Shown: positions 24,189 to 32,226, counted from the first letter of the stretch. The stretch is 32,415 bases of DNA from an uncultured Collinsella sp. (GCA_900754275.1 CAAECF010000028.1:1-32415), one strand, 5' to 3'. Notes: generated by a model from the letters alone, not told the origin. Made by a program: numbers and translations.

Positions 24189-25130
24189 TTAACGATGTGC
24201 CAGCGGGTGCGCCGCCAAATAGACCTCGGTCAGTTGCGTACGATCGACATGCGTGTAGACCTGCGTGGTCGATATATCGGCATGTCCCAAGATCTCCTGT
24301 AGCACACGGAGGTCTGCGCCGCCCGCAAGCATATGGGTGGCAAAGGAGTGACGCAGCGTATGGGGATGGAGCCCCACCAGTCCCACCTGGCGCCCGTAGC
24401 GCTCACAGATGGCATGGATGCCCTGGCGCGACAGACGGCGGCCGTTCTTATTTAAAAAGACCGCCGAGGTCTCGGTTCCGCGGGCATGGGCCGCCAAGCG
24501 AGAACGCCCCTCAGTTACATAAAGCGTCAGAGCTCGCGCCGCGCTTCCCACCAGCGGGGACAGGCGTTCCTTCGAGCCCTTACCGCGAACGAGCACAAAG
24601 CCATCGTCGATATGGATATCGCCCACATCGAGTCCCACCAACTCGCTCACACGCAAACCGCATCCGTAAAGCACTTCCAAGATGGCATGGTCGCGCAAGC
24701 CCATCTCGCCCTCGGGGAAGTCTTGATCGAGCAGCGCCGAGACATCCTCCACCGATAGATACTCCGGCAAACGCTCAGCCTTTTTAGGCAGGCGCAACGC
24801 CGCCGTTGGATTTTGGGCCACAGCCCCATCGCGCACCAAAAAGGCATGCAGGCCCTTCACGGCCGCAAGCGCACGCTCCACCGAGGCATCCGAATAGCCC
24901 CCATCGCGACGGTCGGCGACAAAGCCCTCCACGACCTGACGGGTCACCTCTTCAAAAGACACAATACCCGCCCGCTCCAGATAGGCGCAGTACGTCGTCA
25001 GGTCACGACGATAGGCCGCAATCGTGTTGCGCGCCAAACCCCGCTCGACCGCAAGGTAATCGAGATACTCCCCCGCCGCCACGGCGAGCGACGAGGGAGT
25101 AGCTTCGGTATGTTCCTTATTCGCCGGCAC
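24189..25130 (-). CDS. xerD: Site-specific tyrosine recombinase XerD
   Basis: XerD resolves chromosome dimers at dif during division. From the GTG at 25128-25130 the protein is 313 residues. It has an N-terminal SAM-like core-binding domain (about 15-100; YLDYLAVERGLARNTIAAYRRDL, in part) and a catalytic domain with the full residue set: Arg160 (GCGLRVSEL), Lys184 (RGKGSKE), His257 and Arg260 (HTLRH), His283 (LGHADIST) and nucleophile Tyr292 (TQVYTHV). No ATG start exists; the frame is open far into pyrG, but only from this GTG does the length fit the family. pyrG stops two bases upstream (TAAGGGTG), so coupling is likely. XerD rather than XerC is inferred from the common actinobacterial pyrG-xerD linkage. 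Confidence 0.92.
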   Translation of the reverse strand: MPANKEHTEATPSSLAVAAGEYLDYLAVERGLARNTIAAYRRDLTTYCAYLERAGIVSFEEVTRQVVEGFVADRRDGGYSDASVERALAAVKGLHAFLVRDGAVAQNPTAALRLPKKAERLPEYLSVEDVSALLDQDFPEGEMGLRDHAILEVLYGCGLRVSELVGLDVGDIHIDDGFVLVRGKGSKERLSPLVGSAARALTLYVTEGRSRLAAHARGTETSAVFLNKNGRRLSRQGIHAICERYGRQVGLVGLHPHTLRHSFATHMLAGGADLRVLQEILGHADISTTQVYTHVDRTQLTEVYLAAHPLAHR

Positions 25131-25132
25131 CC

Positions 25133-26794
25133 TTAGTCCGTAGCGAGGTTCATGGGCGTCACCTGCAGACGGTCGACACCCTCGTGCTGGCCGATCGAAG
25201 CGCGCACGAACTCGCGGAACAGCGGCTGCGGGTTGGTCGGGCGGCTCTTGAACTCGGGATGAGCCTGGGTTGCCACATACCACGGATGCACGTCGCGCGG
25301 CAGCTCGACCATCTCGACCAGGCGCTCGTCAGGCGACAGACCCGAGATAACCAAACCGGCGTCCTCGAGCTGGTCGCGGAAGGCGTTGTTGAACTCAAAG
25401 CGGTGACGGTGACGCTCGTAGACGAGTTCCTCGCCATATGCCTCGCGAGCAAGGGTATCGGCGGCGAGCTTGCACGGATAGGCGCCCAGGCGCATGGTGC
25501 CGCCCTTCTCGGTCACGTCCTCCTGCGAGCTCATCAGATCGATGACGCTAAACGGGCCATCCGGATCGAACTCAGAGGAGCTGGCGCCGGCAAGGCCGAC
25601 GACATTGCGCGCAAATTCGCACACGGCCACCTGCATACCCAGGCAAATGCCCAGATACGGAATCTTGTGCTCACGGGCAAACTCGGCCGCGAGGATCTTG
25701 CCCTCCAGGGCGCGCTTGCCAAAGCCGCCGGGGACCAGGATGCCCGAGGCGTCGCCCAGAACCTCGGAGACATTCTGCTCGTCGAGGCTCTCGCCGTCGA
25801 CCAGCTGGACGTCCACATGGCGATCGTAGAAGACGCCCGCATGGTGCAGGGCCTCGATAACCGACAGGTACGCATCGGGCAGCTGCGTGTACTTGCCCAC
25901 GACGGCGATCTTCACCTTGTCGGCGTGATGGTTGGCGTGATTCTGTTTGCGCAGGAACTCGTTCCACTCGCTCATGTCGCGCTCACGCGGGTCCAGACCC
26001 AGGCGCTCGCAAATGCGCAGGTCAAAGTCCTGCTCGGCAAGCAGCTGCGGAACATCGTAAATGCTCGCGCAGTCCTCGTTGGTAAAGACGCAATCGGTGT
26101 CGACGTCGCAGAAGCTTGCGATCTTTCCGCGGATAGCGTCATCGATATGGTGGTCGGAGCGCAGCACGATAATATCGGGCTGGATGCCAAAGCTGCGGAG
26201 CTCCTTGACGGAATGCTGTGTGGGCTTGGTCTTGACCTCGTGGGCGGCGGCGATATAGGGAACGAGCGACACGTGGATGTAGCAGACGTTCTCGGGGCCG
26301 GCCTCCTTGCGGTACTGACGGATGGCCTCGACAAACGGCTGGGACTCGATGTCGCCAATCGTGCCGCCCAGCTCGGTGATGACTACATCGGAGCCGGTCT
26401 GCTCCTCGATGCGGCGGAACTTGTCCTTAATGGCATTGGTGACGTGGGGAATCACCTGCACGGTACCGCCCAAAAAGTCGCCGCGACGCTCGCGGGCGAT
26501 TAGGCTTTTGTAGATGGCACCGGTCGTAAAGTTGGAATCGCGGGTCAGGTTCTCATCAATAAAGCGCTCGTAATGACCCAGGTCCAGGTCGGACTCGTAA
26601 CCATCCTCGGTAACGAAGACCTCACCATGCTGGAACGGGCTCATGGTACCGGGGTCGACGTTCAGATACGGGTCGGCCTTCTGCATCGTTACTTTGTAGC
26701 CACGCGACTTGAGCAGACGGCCCAGCGAGGCCGCGGTGATACCCTTGCCCAGGGACGAAACCACGCCACCGGTTACGAACACATGCTTGGTCAT
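25133..26794 (-). CDS. pyrG: CTP synthase PyrG
   Basis: PyrG makes CTP from UTP, ATP and glutamine. The 553-residue protein has the amidoligase domain with P-loop VTGGVVSSLGKG (7-18), NVDPGTMSPFQHGEVFV, the GELGGTIGDIES-type motif (ITELGGTIGDIES, near 140-151) and KTKPTQHSV. The C-terminal class I glutaminase domain has VPGGFGKR and the catalytic Cys384 in GICLGMQ, with HPEF near 516-519. All residues needed are present. A candidate promoter lies 59 bases upstream. It is followed by xerD with a two-base gap. Confidence 0.98.
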   Translation of the reverse strand: MTKHVFVTGGVVSSLGKGITAASLGRLLKSRGYKVTMQKADPYLNVDPGTMSPFQHGEVFVTEDGYESDLDLGHYERFIDENLTRDSNFTTGAIYKSLIARERRGDFLGGTVQVIPHVTNAIKDKFRRIEEQTGSDVVITELGGTIGDIESQPFVEAIRQYRKEAGPENVCYIHVSLVPYIAAAHEVKTKPTQHSVKELRSFGIQPDIIVLRSDHHIDDAIRGKIASFCDVDTDCVFTNEDCASIYDVPQLLAEQDFDLRICERLGLDPRERDMSEWNEFLRKQNHANHHADKVKIAVVGKYTQLPDAYLSVIEALHHAGVFYDRHVDVQLVDGESLDEQNVSEVLGDASGILVPGGFGKRALEGKILAAEFAREHKIPYLGICLGMQVAVCEFARNVVGLAGASSSEFDPDGPFSVIDLMSSQEDVTEKGGTMRLGAYPCKLAADTLAREAYGEELVYERHRHRFEFNNAFRDQLEDAGLVISGLSPDERLVEMVELPRDVHPWYVATQAHPEFKSRPTNPQPLFREFVRASIGQHEGVDRLQVTPMNLATD

Positions 26795-26826
26795 ATTGAG
26801 TTACCTGCGCTTCCCGTAGAAGTTGT

Positions 26827-26835
26827 TTATCCACA
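26827..26835 (+). other. Perfect DnaA-box match in pyrG leader
   Basis: TTATCCACA, the strong consensus DnaA box, lies between the candidate pyrG promoter and start codon. It is a single copy; a chance match is quite possible, but DnaA control of a nucleotide-synthesis gene would make sense. Confidence 0.35.
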
Positions 26836-26852
26836 TCTTACGGGTCTTCATT

Positions 26853-26881
26853 GTAATACTCGCGCCGCGGACCGTTCGCAA
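26853..26881 (-). promoter_or_regulatory. Candidate pyrG promoter
   Basis: On the minus strand TTGCGA (26881-26876), a 17-base spacer and TATTAC (26858-26853) match the -35 and -10 at four of six positions each. They lie downstream of the terminator of the preceding regulator gene. I saw no pyrG-type attenuator hairpin in the leader. Confidence 0.45.
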
Positions 26882-26914
26882 TTTTTCTCGCGTGCGATTG
26901 CATTTCTCAATCTT

Positions 26915-26948
26915 GAAACAAAACGCCGCCCGGTTTCCCAGGCGGCGT
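26915..26948 (-). terminator. Intrinsic terminator after the winged-helix regulator
   Basis: On the minus strand ACGCCGCCTGG pairs with CCGGGCGGCGT (11 bp, one T-G pair) around a GAAA tetraloop, followed by TTTGTTTC. It separates the regulator from pyrG. Confidence 0.88.
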
Positions 26949-26972
26949 CGCTATGGCAAGGGTTACATGCTG

Positions 26973-27311
26973 CTATCGATCAGCAACCTCGTCCTCAAGC
27001 ATTTCTTGAACGAGCATGCCGGTACGGACGCCCTCAAGATACCACTCGCCACGTTCGGTGAGGCAAATGCCATTTGCAAGCTGACCGCCGTCGTCGCTAT
27101 AACGCGAGACGACATCAATCATGCCTTCGGAATCCAAGCGATCGATTGCGGCGCGGGCACGATACGGCGAAACCCCCACGCGCTCGGCAAGCGTTTTGCG
27201 CGAGAAACCATACGGCCCGCCATTGTCTTCGGTTTGCTGGTCGATTTCCATCAACACCAGCACCTCGACACGCTTCATATCGTTGACACTCGCACGACCC
27301 TTGCCCGCCAT
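26973..27311 (-). CDS. Small winged-helix (MarR-like) regulator, target unknown
   Basis: This 112-residue protein has a winged helix-turn-helix at about 12-85: helix (MKRVEVLVLMEIDQQ), recognition-type segment (FSRKTLAERVGVSPYRARAAIDRLDSEGMI, in part), and a wing with a Gly/Asp turn followed by LTERGEWYL. A short C-terminal helix (MLVQEMLEDEV) could dimerise. I do not recognise a named family member; MarR- or PadR-like is the closest description. The ATG at 27309-27311 has GAGGAGG five bases before it, so an 18-residue upstream extension is not needed. It appears monocistronic: terminators flank it on both sides. A -10-like TACAAT lies at 27429-27434 without a clear -35. Its targets cannot be deduced; neighbours pyrG and the DUF1846 gene are candidates. 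Confidence 0.8.
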   Translation of the reverse strand: MAGKGRASVNDMKRVEVLVLMEIDQQTEDNGGPYGFSRKTLAERVGVSPYRARAAIDRLDSEGMIDVVSRYSDDGGQLANGICLTERGEWYLEGVRTGMLVQEMLEDEVADR

Positions 27312-27500
27312 AGCAGCCTCCTCAAACCGAGCACGAGCATCTAACGCGCCGTGCGCGACCGACACACCTCACGATGGCAGGTAATATCCATCATGCGGCA
27401 TCCCGCTAAGGATGAAACAGTTACGGTTATTGTATACCGCTCAAATTGTTTCTAGGCAGGTAAACGGCTATTTTTCGCCGAAATAGGCGCTTTATTGATC

Positions 27501-27533
27501 AAAAAGCCGTACCGGGCGCCAACCCGATACGGC
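27501..27533 (-). terminator. Intrinsic terminator after the DUF1846 gene
   Basis: On the minus strand GCCGTATCGGG pairs with CCCGGTACGGC (11 bp, one T-G pair) with loop TTGGCG, followed directly by TTTTTGATC. It lies 34 bases after the stop codon. Confidence 0.92.
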
Positions 27534-27567
27534 CAAAATGCAATGCAATTACCGCGGTGCTTCAAAC

Positions 27568-29049
27568 TTAGCGGTGGAAGAAACCGCGGCGCTCAAACTT
27601 GGGCTCGCAGCACACGTTGATACCCAGTTTGCGCAGTACCGTCTCGTCCGTCGGCGAGATAATCACGCTAAAGAAGGCATCGCAACCGCGCAGCTGCTCC
27701 AGGCCCGAAAGGACGCGAGCGGCCGTCTCACTCGTGGCCGAGGTGATCGACAGCGCCATAAGCGTCTCGTCGGTGTGGAGGCGAGGGTTTTTGCTGCCCA
27801 GGAAATGCGTCTTGAGCTTGCTGATGGGCTCGATCGCCTCATCGCTAATGACCTCGAGCTCAAGGTCGACGCCCGAGACATGCTTGAGGGCGTTCATAAT
27901 GAGCGAACTTGCGGCGCCCAGGCGCGTGGAGGTCTTACCGGTCACCACGGAGCCATCGGGCATGACCATGGCACCCACGGGACCACCCGTCAGCTGCTCC
28001 CTGGTGAGGGCCGCCGAGCGCGCCGGTGAGTAGTTCTTATCGATGCCGGCTTTCTTCATAATAATCTTGAGACGGTCGACTTGCTCATCGCCCATGCCGG
28101 TACGGCGCACATTTTCGACCGCGGTAAAGTAGCGGCGGACGATCTCCATCTTGGAAGCGTCGCGGCAGGCATCGTCATCGGTGATGGCAAAGCCGACCAT
28201 ATTGACGCCCATGTCCGTAGGACTCTGATAGGGGCTCTTGCCCAGGATCTTTTCCATCAGAGCACGGACCACCGGGAAGGCCTCGACGTCGCGGTTGTAG
28301 TTGACCGTGGTCTTGTTGTAGGCCTCCAAGTGGAAGGAGTCGATGATATTGGCATCGTCGAGATCGGCCGTTGCTGCCTCATAGGCGATGTTGACCGGAT
28401 GCGTGAGGGGCAGATTCCAGACCGGGAAAGTCTCGAACTTGGCGTAGCCGGCGGCGGTGCCGTGCTTGTGCTCGTGATAGAGCTGCGAGAGGCAAGTGGC
28501 GAGCTTGCCTGAGCCGGGGCCGGGAGCGGTGACCACGACGAGCGGACGAGTGGTCTCGACAAACTCATTCTTGCCATAGCCGTCGTCGGACACGATCAGG
28601 TCGACGTCGTGCGGATACCCCTCGATGGGATAGTGCAGCTTGGCGGGGATACCGAGCGCGTTCAGGCGGTTGCGGAATACATCGGCAGCGGGCTGGCCGG
28701 CGTACTGGGTGATGACCACAGCCGCGACGGCAAAGCCGTTGCCGCGGAACAGGTCAACCAGGCGCAGCACATCCTCGTCATAGGTAATGCCAAGGTCACC
28801 ACGAGCCTTGTTTTTCTCGATGTGGTTCGCGTTGATCGCGATGATAACCTCGACATCGTCGGCGATGCTCTTGAGCATGCGGAACTTGCTGTCCGGTTCA
28901 AAACCCGGCAGCACGCGGCTCGCATGATAGTCATCGAACAGCTTACCGCCAAACTCCAAATAGAGCTTGCCACCAAACTGCGAGATGCGCTCCTTAATGT
29001 GAGCAGCCTGCAGCTCGATGTACTTCGCGTTGTCGAAACCCTGGCGCAT
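27568..29049 (-). CDS. DUF1846/UPF0371 family protein with P-loop-like motif
   Basis: I recognise this as the DUF1846 (UPF0371) family, conserved but of unknown function. The 493-residue product begins MRQGFDNAKYIELQ and contains the family's FGGKLFDDYHASRVLPGF (about 33-50), DVEVIIAINANHIEKNK, a P-loop-like APGPGSGK (175-182) preceded by a hydrophobic strand, and VVTGKTSTRLGAASS near the C-terminal third. The P-loop suggests nucleotide or phosphate binding, but no activity can be assigned. The ATG at 29047-29049 has GGGAG six bases upstream; an upstream start eight codons earlier lacks this. A perfect TATAAT lies 40 bases before the start. It is monocistronic, between the arginine deiminase operon and a small regulator. 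Confidence 0.88.
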   Translation of the reverse strand: MRQGFDNAKYIELQAAHIKERISQFGGKLYLEFGGKLFDDYHASRVLPGFEPDSKFRMLKSIADDVEVIIAINANHIEKNKARGDLGITYDEDVLRLVDLFRGNGFAVAAVVITQYAGQPAADVFRNRLNALGIPAKLHYPIEGYPHDVDLIVSDDGYGKNEFVETTRPLVVVTAPGPGSGKLATCLSQLYHEHKHGTAAGYAKFETFPVWNLPLTHPVNIAYEAATADLDDANIIDSFHLEAYNKTTVNYNRDVEAFPVVRALMEKILGKSPYQSPTDMGVNMVGFAITDDDACRDASKMEIVRRYFTAVENVRRTGMGDEQVDRLKIIMKKAGIDKNYSPARSAALTREQLTGGPVGAMVMPDGSVVTGKTSTRLGAASSLIMNALKHVSGVDLELEVISDEAIEPISKLKTHFLGSKNPRLHTDETLMALSITSATSETAARVLSGLEQLRGCDAFFSVIISPTDETVLRKLGINVCCEPKFERRGFFHR

Positions 29050-29088
29050 GTGTGGCTCCCGTCCCGTTTCCATTTAATGTCCTAGGCG

Positions 29089-29094
29089 ATTATA
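29089..29094 (-). promoter_or_regulatory. Consensus -10 box upstream of DUF1846 gene
   Basis: TATAAT on the minus strand, 39 bases before the ATG. No good -35 is found at 16-18 bases (GGTATC-like only), so the promoter may need an activator. Confidence is in the -10 only. Confidence 0.5.
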
Positions 29095-29208
29095 ACGGAG
29101 CCCGCCCTCCCCGATACCCAGACCATCAACAGGCACCAACCAAACACGCTCACCACAACCACCGGGGACCCGGGGCAGCTCGTTTAGAACGGGGAACAAG
29201 TCACTCAG

Positions 29209-29335
29209 CACCAACAACAAAAACGTCGCAGGCAGAGCTGAAGCCAGCGAACGGGCACCAGAGCGAGCAAGCTTCCCCCTGCACCAACAAGGGGAACGTC
29301 GCAGGTTGAGCATAAGTCAGCGAGCGACGTCCAGA
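29209..29335. repeat. Imperfect direct repeat, two units 73 bases apart
   Basis: A unit of about 54 bases starting CACCAACAA at 29209 recurs at 29282; about 40 of 54 positions agree without gaps (shared AACGTCGCAGG, then GAGC, AAG, CAGCGA). Inverted repeats overlap the second unit: TTCCCC (29273-29278)/GGGGAA (29291-29296) and ACGTCGC (from 29296)/GCGACGT. It may be a degenerate dispersed repeat. Confidence 0.6.
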
Positions 29336-29352
29336 ACGTACAAGTTGGCATG

Positions 29353-29395
29353 AAAAAGGCAAGGCATAGACCTTCTGGTCATGCCTTGCCTTTTG
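29353..29395 (-). terminator. Strong terminator at the end of the arc transcript
   Basis: AAAAGGCAAGGCAT (29354-29367) and ATGCCTTGCCTTTT (29381-29394) form a perfect 14-bp stem; the loop contains GACC-TTCT-GGTC, extending it. T-runs follow in both directions (CCTTTTTC on the minus strand), so it could work both ways. It is 210 bases after the arcD stop. Confidence 0.9.
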
Positions 29396-29436
29396 AATGA
29401 CAAATTGTCGTTCTGGGCGGTGCGCAGCGTCGACTG

Positions 29437-29604
29437 GTTGCGCGGTTCGTAGAACCGCGCAACATGAGAGCGCCCCCTCCCGCGCACGGAACGGGAGGGG
29501 GCTAAAGGTAGGAGTCTACCGGTGGGTTGACCCCACCGGACAGACGATGACCAGGTGATCCTTTACAGGATCGTCAAGGTTTCCGTGGGGTACCCGTTGG
29601 GTAC
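29437..29604 (-). repeat. Array of hairpins in the arcD 3' untranslated region
   Basis: Five separate inverted repeats follow the arcD stop codon. Three are large: GTTGCGCGGTTC-GTA-GAACCGCGCAAC as 12-bp arms (29437-29463), GCCCCCTCCCG/CGGGAGGGGGC (29472-29502) and CCGGTGGG/CCCACCGG (29519-29539). GATCC/GGATC (29557-29572) competes with GACGAT/ATCGTC (29543-29575). GTACCC-GTT-GGGTAC (29590-29604) directly abuts the stop codon. None has its own T-run. Confidence 0.75.
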
Positions 29605-31083
29605 TTAGAGCATCACGCAAGCGACGGTCAGGATGATGGCGCAGACGACGGAGAGAGCGACGATGAGCTTAAGGGCAAACTTGAGCCAGGTCGTCCACTC
29701 GATCTTGGCCAGGGCGAGACCGCCCATGATGGCGCCGGAGGTCGGGGTGAACAGGTTCACAACGCCGATGGCAGAGGAGAAGATCATGACCATGACCTCG
29801 GGCGAGAAGCCGAGCTTAACAGCCAGCGGTCCCATGATAGGCATGGAGACGGTAGCCATACCAGAGGTCGAGGGGATCAGGAAGGACAGGCCGAAGTAGA
29901 CCAGGAAGCTCATGGGAGCGAAGATCACGCCGGACAGGCCAGCCAGAGCATTGGCGGCAGCGTCGAGGACGTAGACGTCGAGGCCGGTGTTAGCCATGAG
30001 GACGGAGATACCACGGGCGAGGGCGATGACGAGAACAACGGACATCATGTCGGCAGCGCCGGTGATGAAGGTGTTAACGATCTGCTTCTCGGACAGGCCA
30101 CCGATGATACCGATCAGGACGGCCATGAGGAAGAACCAGGTGGAAGCCTCGTCGAAGTACCACTGACCAATGGGCAGGCCGGTGATCAGGGCAGACCAGC
30201 CCTGGACGACGGCGTTACCGTCGGCGTCGTAGACAGCGCCAGCGTCGAAGAAGTTGGCGACGCCCTCGTTGAGGTCGGCCAGCGGAATGAAGCCGACGAT
30301 CATGACGACGAAGGTGAAGGCAAAGGCGATCAGAACACCCTTCTGACGACCGGTGAGCTTGACCTCATTGTGAACCTCGGAAGCAGCCTTGCCGTGAGCC
30401 TCTTCAGCGTCCTTGAGCTCCTGCATCGACAGGATGGTGGAACCCTTGTCAGCCTTGACCTTCTTGGCATAGCTCATGACGAAGAAGATGGACATGGCAG
30501 TGGTAACAATCCACAGGACGGCACCGAGGCCGATGATGATGGACTGGTTGACCTCAATGCCAACGCCGGTCAGAGCGTCGACGGCAGCGCCGACGGCGAA
30601 CGGGTTAACCGTGGAGCCCAGGCAGCCGCAGCCAGCGCCGAGCAGGACGGTGGCGGCACCGACCATCGGGTCGAAGCCAGCGGCCATCATGGTAGCGGCA
30701 AGCAGGGCGTAGAAGGGAACGGTCTCCTCGCACATACCATAGGTGGTACCACCGAGGGAGAAGATGAGCATCAGCACGGGAATGAGCATGATCTCGTTGC
30801 CCTTAAGCTTCTGCACCAGGACGGCGATGCCGTTGTCCAGGGCGCCGGTCTCGGTCATCATGCCGAGGAAGCCGCCCAGGATCATAACGAAGAGGCAGAC
30901 GGGCAGAGCGTCAGCGAAGCCCTTAATCGGGGCGGTGCAGAAATCGCTCAGACGGGCGGCAGTAACCGCGCCGCCGGACGTGCCGGAGACGATAACGGTA
31001 ATCACTGCAACAATTGCCAGCAGAGCAAGAAGAATGGTGAACGATGAAGGCATACCGCGCTTTTTCTTAGCGGTCTCAGTCAT
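29605..31083 (-). CDS. arcD: YfcC-family transporter, probable arginine:ornithine antiporter
   Basis: This is an integral membrane protein of 492 residues with about 12 helices, of the YfcC/DcuC-like (C4-dicarboxylate anaerobic carrier) family. Recognisable stretches are GGFLGMMTETGALDNGI, FSLGGTTYGMCEETVPFY, LLGAGCGCLGSTVNPFAVG, FLIPSTSGMATVSMPIM and a soluble loop rich in Lys and Glu in the middle (about 215-245). The family includes the ArcD-type arginine/ornithine exchangers of streptococci, and the place after arcA-arcB makes that role likely: arginine in, ornithine out, no energy spent. Substrate is inferred from context. The ATG at 31081-31083 has a GGGGGG ribosome site nine bases upstream; ATGs at 31092 and 31110 are less well placed. 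Confidence 0.85.
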   Translation of the reverse strand: MTETAKKKRGMPSSFTILLALLAIVAVITVIVSGTSGGAVTAARLSDFCTAPIKGFADALPVCLFVMILGGFLGMMTETGALDNGIAVLVQKLKGNEIMLIPVLMLIFSLGGTTYGMCEETVPFYALLAATMMAAGFDPMVGAATVLLGAGCGCLGSTVNPFAVGAAVDALTGVGIEVNQSIIIGLGAVLWIVTTAMSIFFVMSYAKKVKADKGSTILSMQELKDAEEAHGKAASEVHNEVKLTGRQKGVLIAFAFTFVVMIVGFIPLADLNEGVANFFDAGAVYDADGNAVVQGWSALITGLPIGQWYFDEASTWFFLMAVLIGIIGGLSEKQIVNTFITGAADMMSVVLVIALARGISVLMANTGLDVYVLDAAANALAGLSGVIFAPMSFLVYFGLSFLIPSTSGMATVSMPIMGPLAVKLGFSPEVMVMIFSSAIGVVNLFTPTSGAIMGGLALAKIEWTTWLKFALKLIVALSVVCAIILTVACVML

Positions 31084-31184
31084 AGTTCTCATCCCCCCTT
31101 CATAAATCATTTACTGATCTCGCCCGAAGCGGCTCTTCCGTGCCGTGCCTGCCGCTCGATGCGAGATTTTTACCAGATAAAGCC

Positions 31185-31214
31185 GCTCGGGGTGTTCAAC
31201 AATACACCCCGAGC
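31185..31214 (-). terminator. Intercistronic hairpin between arcB and arcD
   Basis: GCTCGGGGTGT (31185-31195) and ACACCCCGAGC (31204-31214) form a perfect 11-bp stem with an eight-base loop. On the minus strand GGCTTTATC follows, a poor T-run, so partial termination or mRNA stabilisation between arcB and arcD is more likely than full termination. Confidence 0.6.
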
Positions 31215-31230
31215 GAGATGCTAGATGCAC

Positions 31231-32226
31231 TTACTTGAGCGTGGCGTACATGACGGCCTTGATGGTGTGCATGCGGTTCTCGGCCTCGTCGAAGACCTTG
31301 GAAGCGGGGCTCTCGAAGACCTCGTCGGTGACCTCCTGCTCGGTGATGCCGAACTGCTCGCACTTCTCGGCGCCAATCGTGGTGTTGGTGTCGTGGAAGC
31401 TGGGCAGGCAGTGCAGGAAGATGGCACCCGGGTTGGCCATAGCCATGACCTCGGAGGTGACACGATACGGGGTGAGCTGAGCGATGCGCTCGGCCCAGAC
31501 CTCGTCAGGCTCGCCCATGGAGACCCACACGTCGGTGTAGATAACGTCGGCACCGGTGACGCCGTCCTTGACGTCGGTGGTCAGCTTGATGGTGCAGCCG
31601 TTGGCCTCGGCGATGGGCTTGCAGGCCTCGATGACGTCGTCAGCGGGCATGCACTCCTCGGGGCCGCAGGCCACGAAGTTCATGCCAAGCTTGGAGCAGA
31701 CAACCATGAGGGAGCGAGCAACGTTGTTCTTGCAGTCGCCCATGAAGACGAGGGTCTTGCCCTTGATGTCGTAGTTGAAGTTCTCCTGGACGGTCAGGAT
31801 GTCGGCGAGCATCTGGGTGGGATGCCACTCAGTGGTCAGGCCGTTCCACACGGGCACGCCGGACTTAGCAGCGAGCTCCTCGACATCGTCCTGGGCAAAG
31901 CCACGGAACTCGATGCCGTCATACATGCGGCCGAGAACGCGGGCAGTGTCCTCGATGGACTCCTTCTTGCCCATCTGCGACGAACCCGGATCGAGGTAGG
32001 TGACGCCCATGCCCAGATCCATGCCGCCGACCTCGAAGGCGCAGCGGGTACGAGTAGAGGTCTTCTGGAAGAGCAGAACGATGTTCTTGCCCTCGAGATA
32101 GCGGTGCGGAACGCCAGCGCGCTTCATATCCTTGAAGTTCTTGGAGAGCTTGAGCAGGTACTCGATCTCCTCGGTGGTGAGGTCGAGAAGCTTGAGGAAG
32201 CTACGGCCGGAAAGGTTAACACCCAT
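31231..32226 (-). CDS. arcB: Ornithine carbamoyltransferase, catabolic (ArcB)
   Basis: In the arginine deiminase pathway this enzyme splits citrulline with phosphate into ornithine and carbamoyl phosphate, the latter feeding ATP synthesis by carbamate kinase. The 331-residue protein has the carbamoyl-phosphate site STRTR (57-61) in QKTSTRTRCAFE, the HPTQ motif (EWHPTQMLAD), the ornithine-loop region FMGDCKNNVARSL and the HCLP motif (FLHCLPSFHD). AAAGGAA seven bases before the ATG supports the start. Catabolic rather than biosynthetic (ArgF) use is inferred from arcA just upstream and the transporter downstream. Confidence 0.96.
   Translation of the reverse strand: MGVNLSGRSFLKLLDLTTEEIEYLLKLSKNFKDMKRAGVPHRYLEGKNIVLLFQKTSTRTRCAFEVGGMDLGMGVTYLDPGSSQMGKKESIEDTARVLGRMYDGIEFRGFAQDDVEELAAKSGVPVWNGLTTEWHPTQMLADILTVQENFNYDIKGKTLVFMGDCKNNVARSLMVVCSKLGMNFVACGPEECMPADDVIEACKPIAEANGCTIKLTTDVKDGVTGADVIYTDVWVSMGEPDEVWAERIAQLTPYRVTSEVMAMANPGAIFLHCLPSFHDTNTTIGAEKCEQFGITEQEVTDEVFESPASKVFDEAENRMHTIKAVMYATLK

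Larger units (their letters stand above)
29050..29604. other. 555-base intergenic region between arcD and DUF1846 gene
   Basis: I see no credible gene. From the arcD side it holds a chain of perfect inverted repeats (29437-29604), a strong hairpin terminator (29353-29395), an imperfect direct repeat (29209-29335), a skewed stretch rich in A and C on the plus strand (29120-29165) and the DUF1846 -10 box. A 79-codon minus-strand frame at 29074-29313 crosses the repeats and is judged spurious. Confidence 0.7.

Noticed and set aside
29074..29313. 79-codon minus-strand frame in the arcD-DUF1846 gap
   Set aside because: It spans the imperfect direct repeat and the DUF1846 promoter, and has no recognisable motif.
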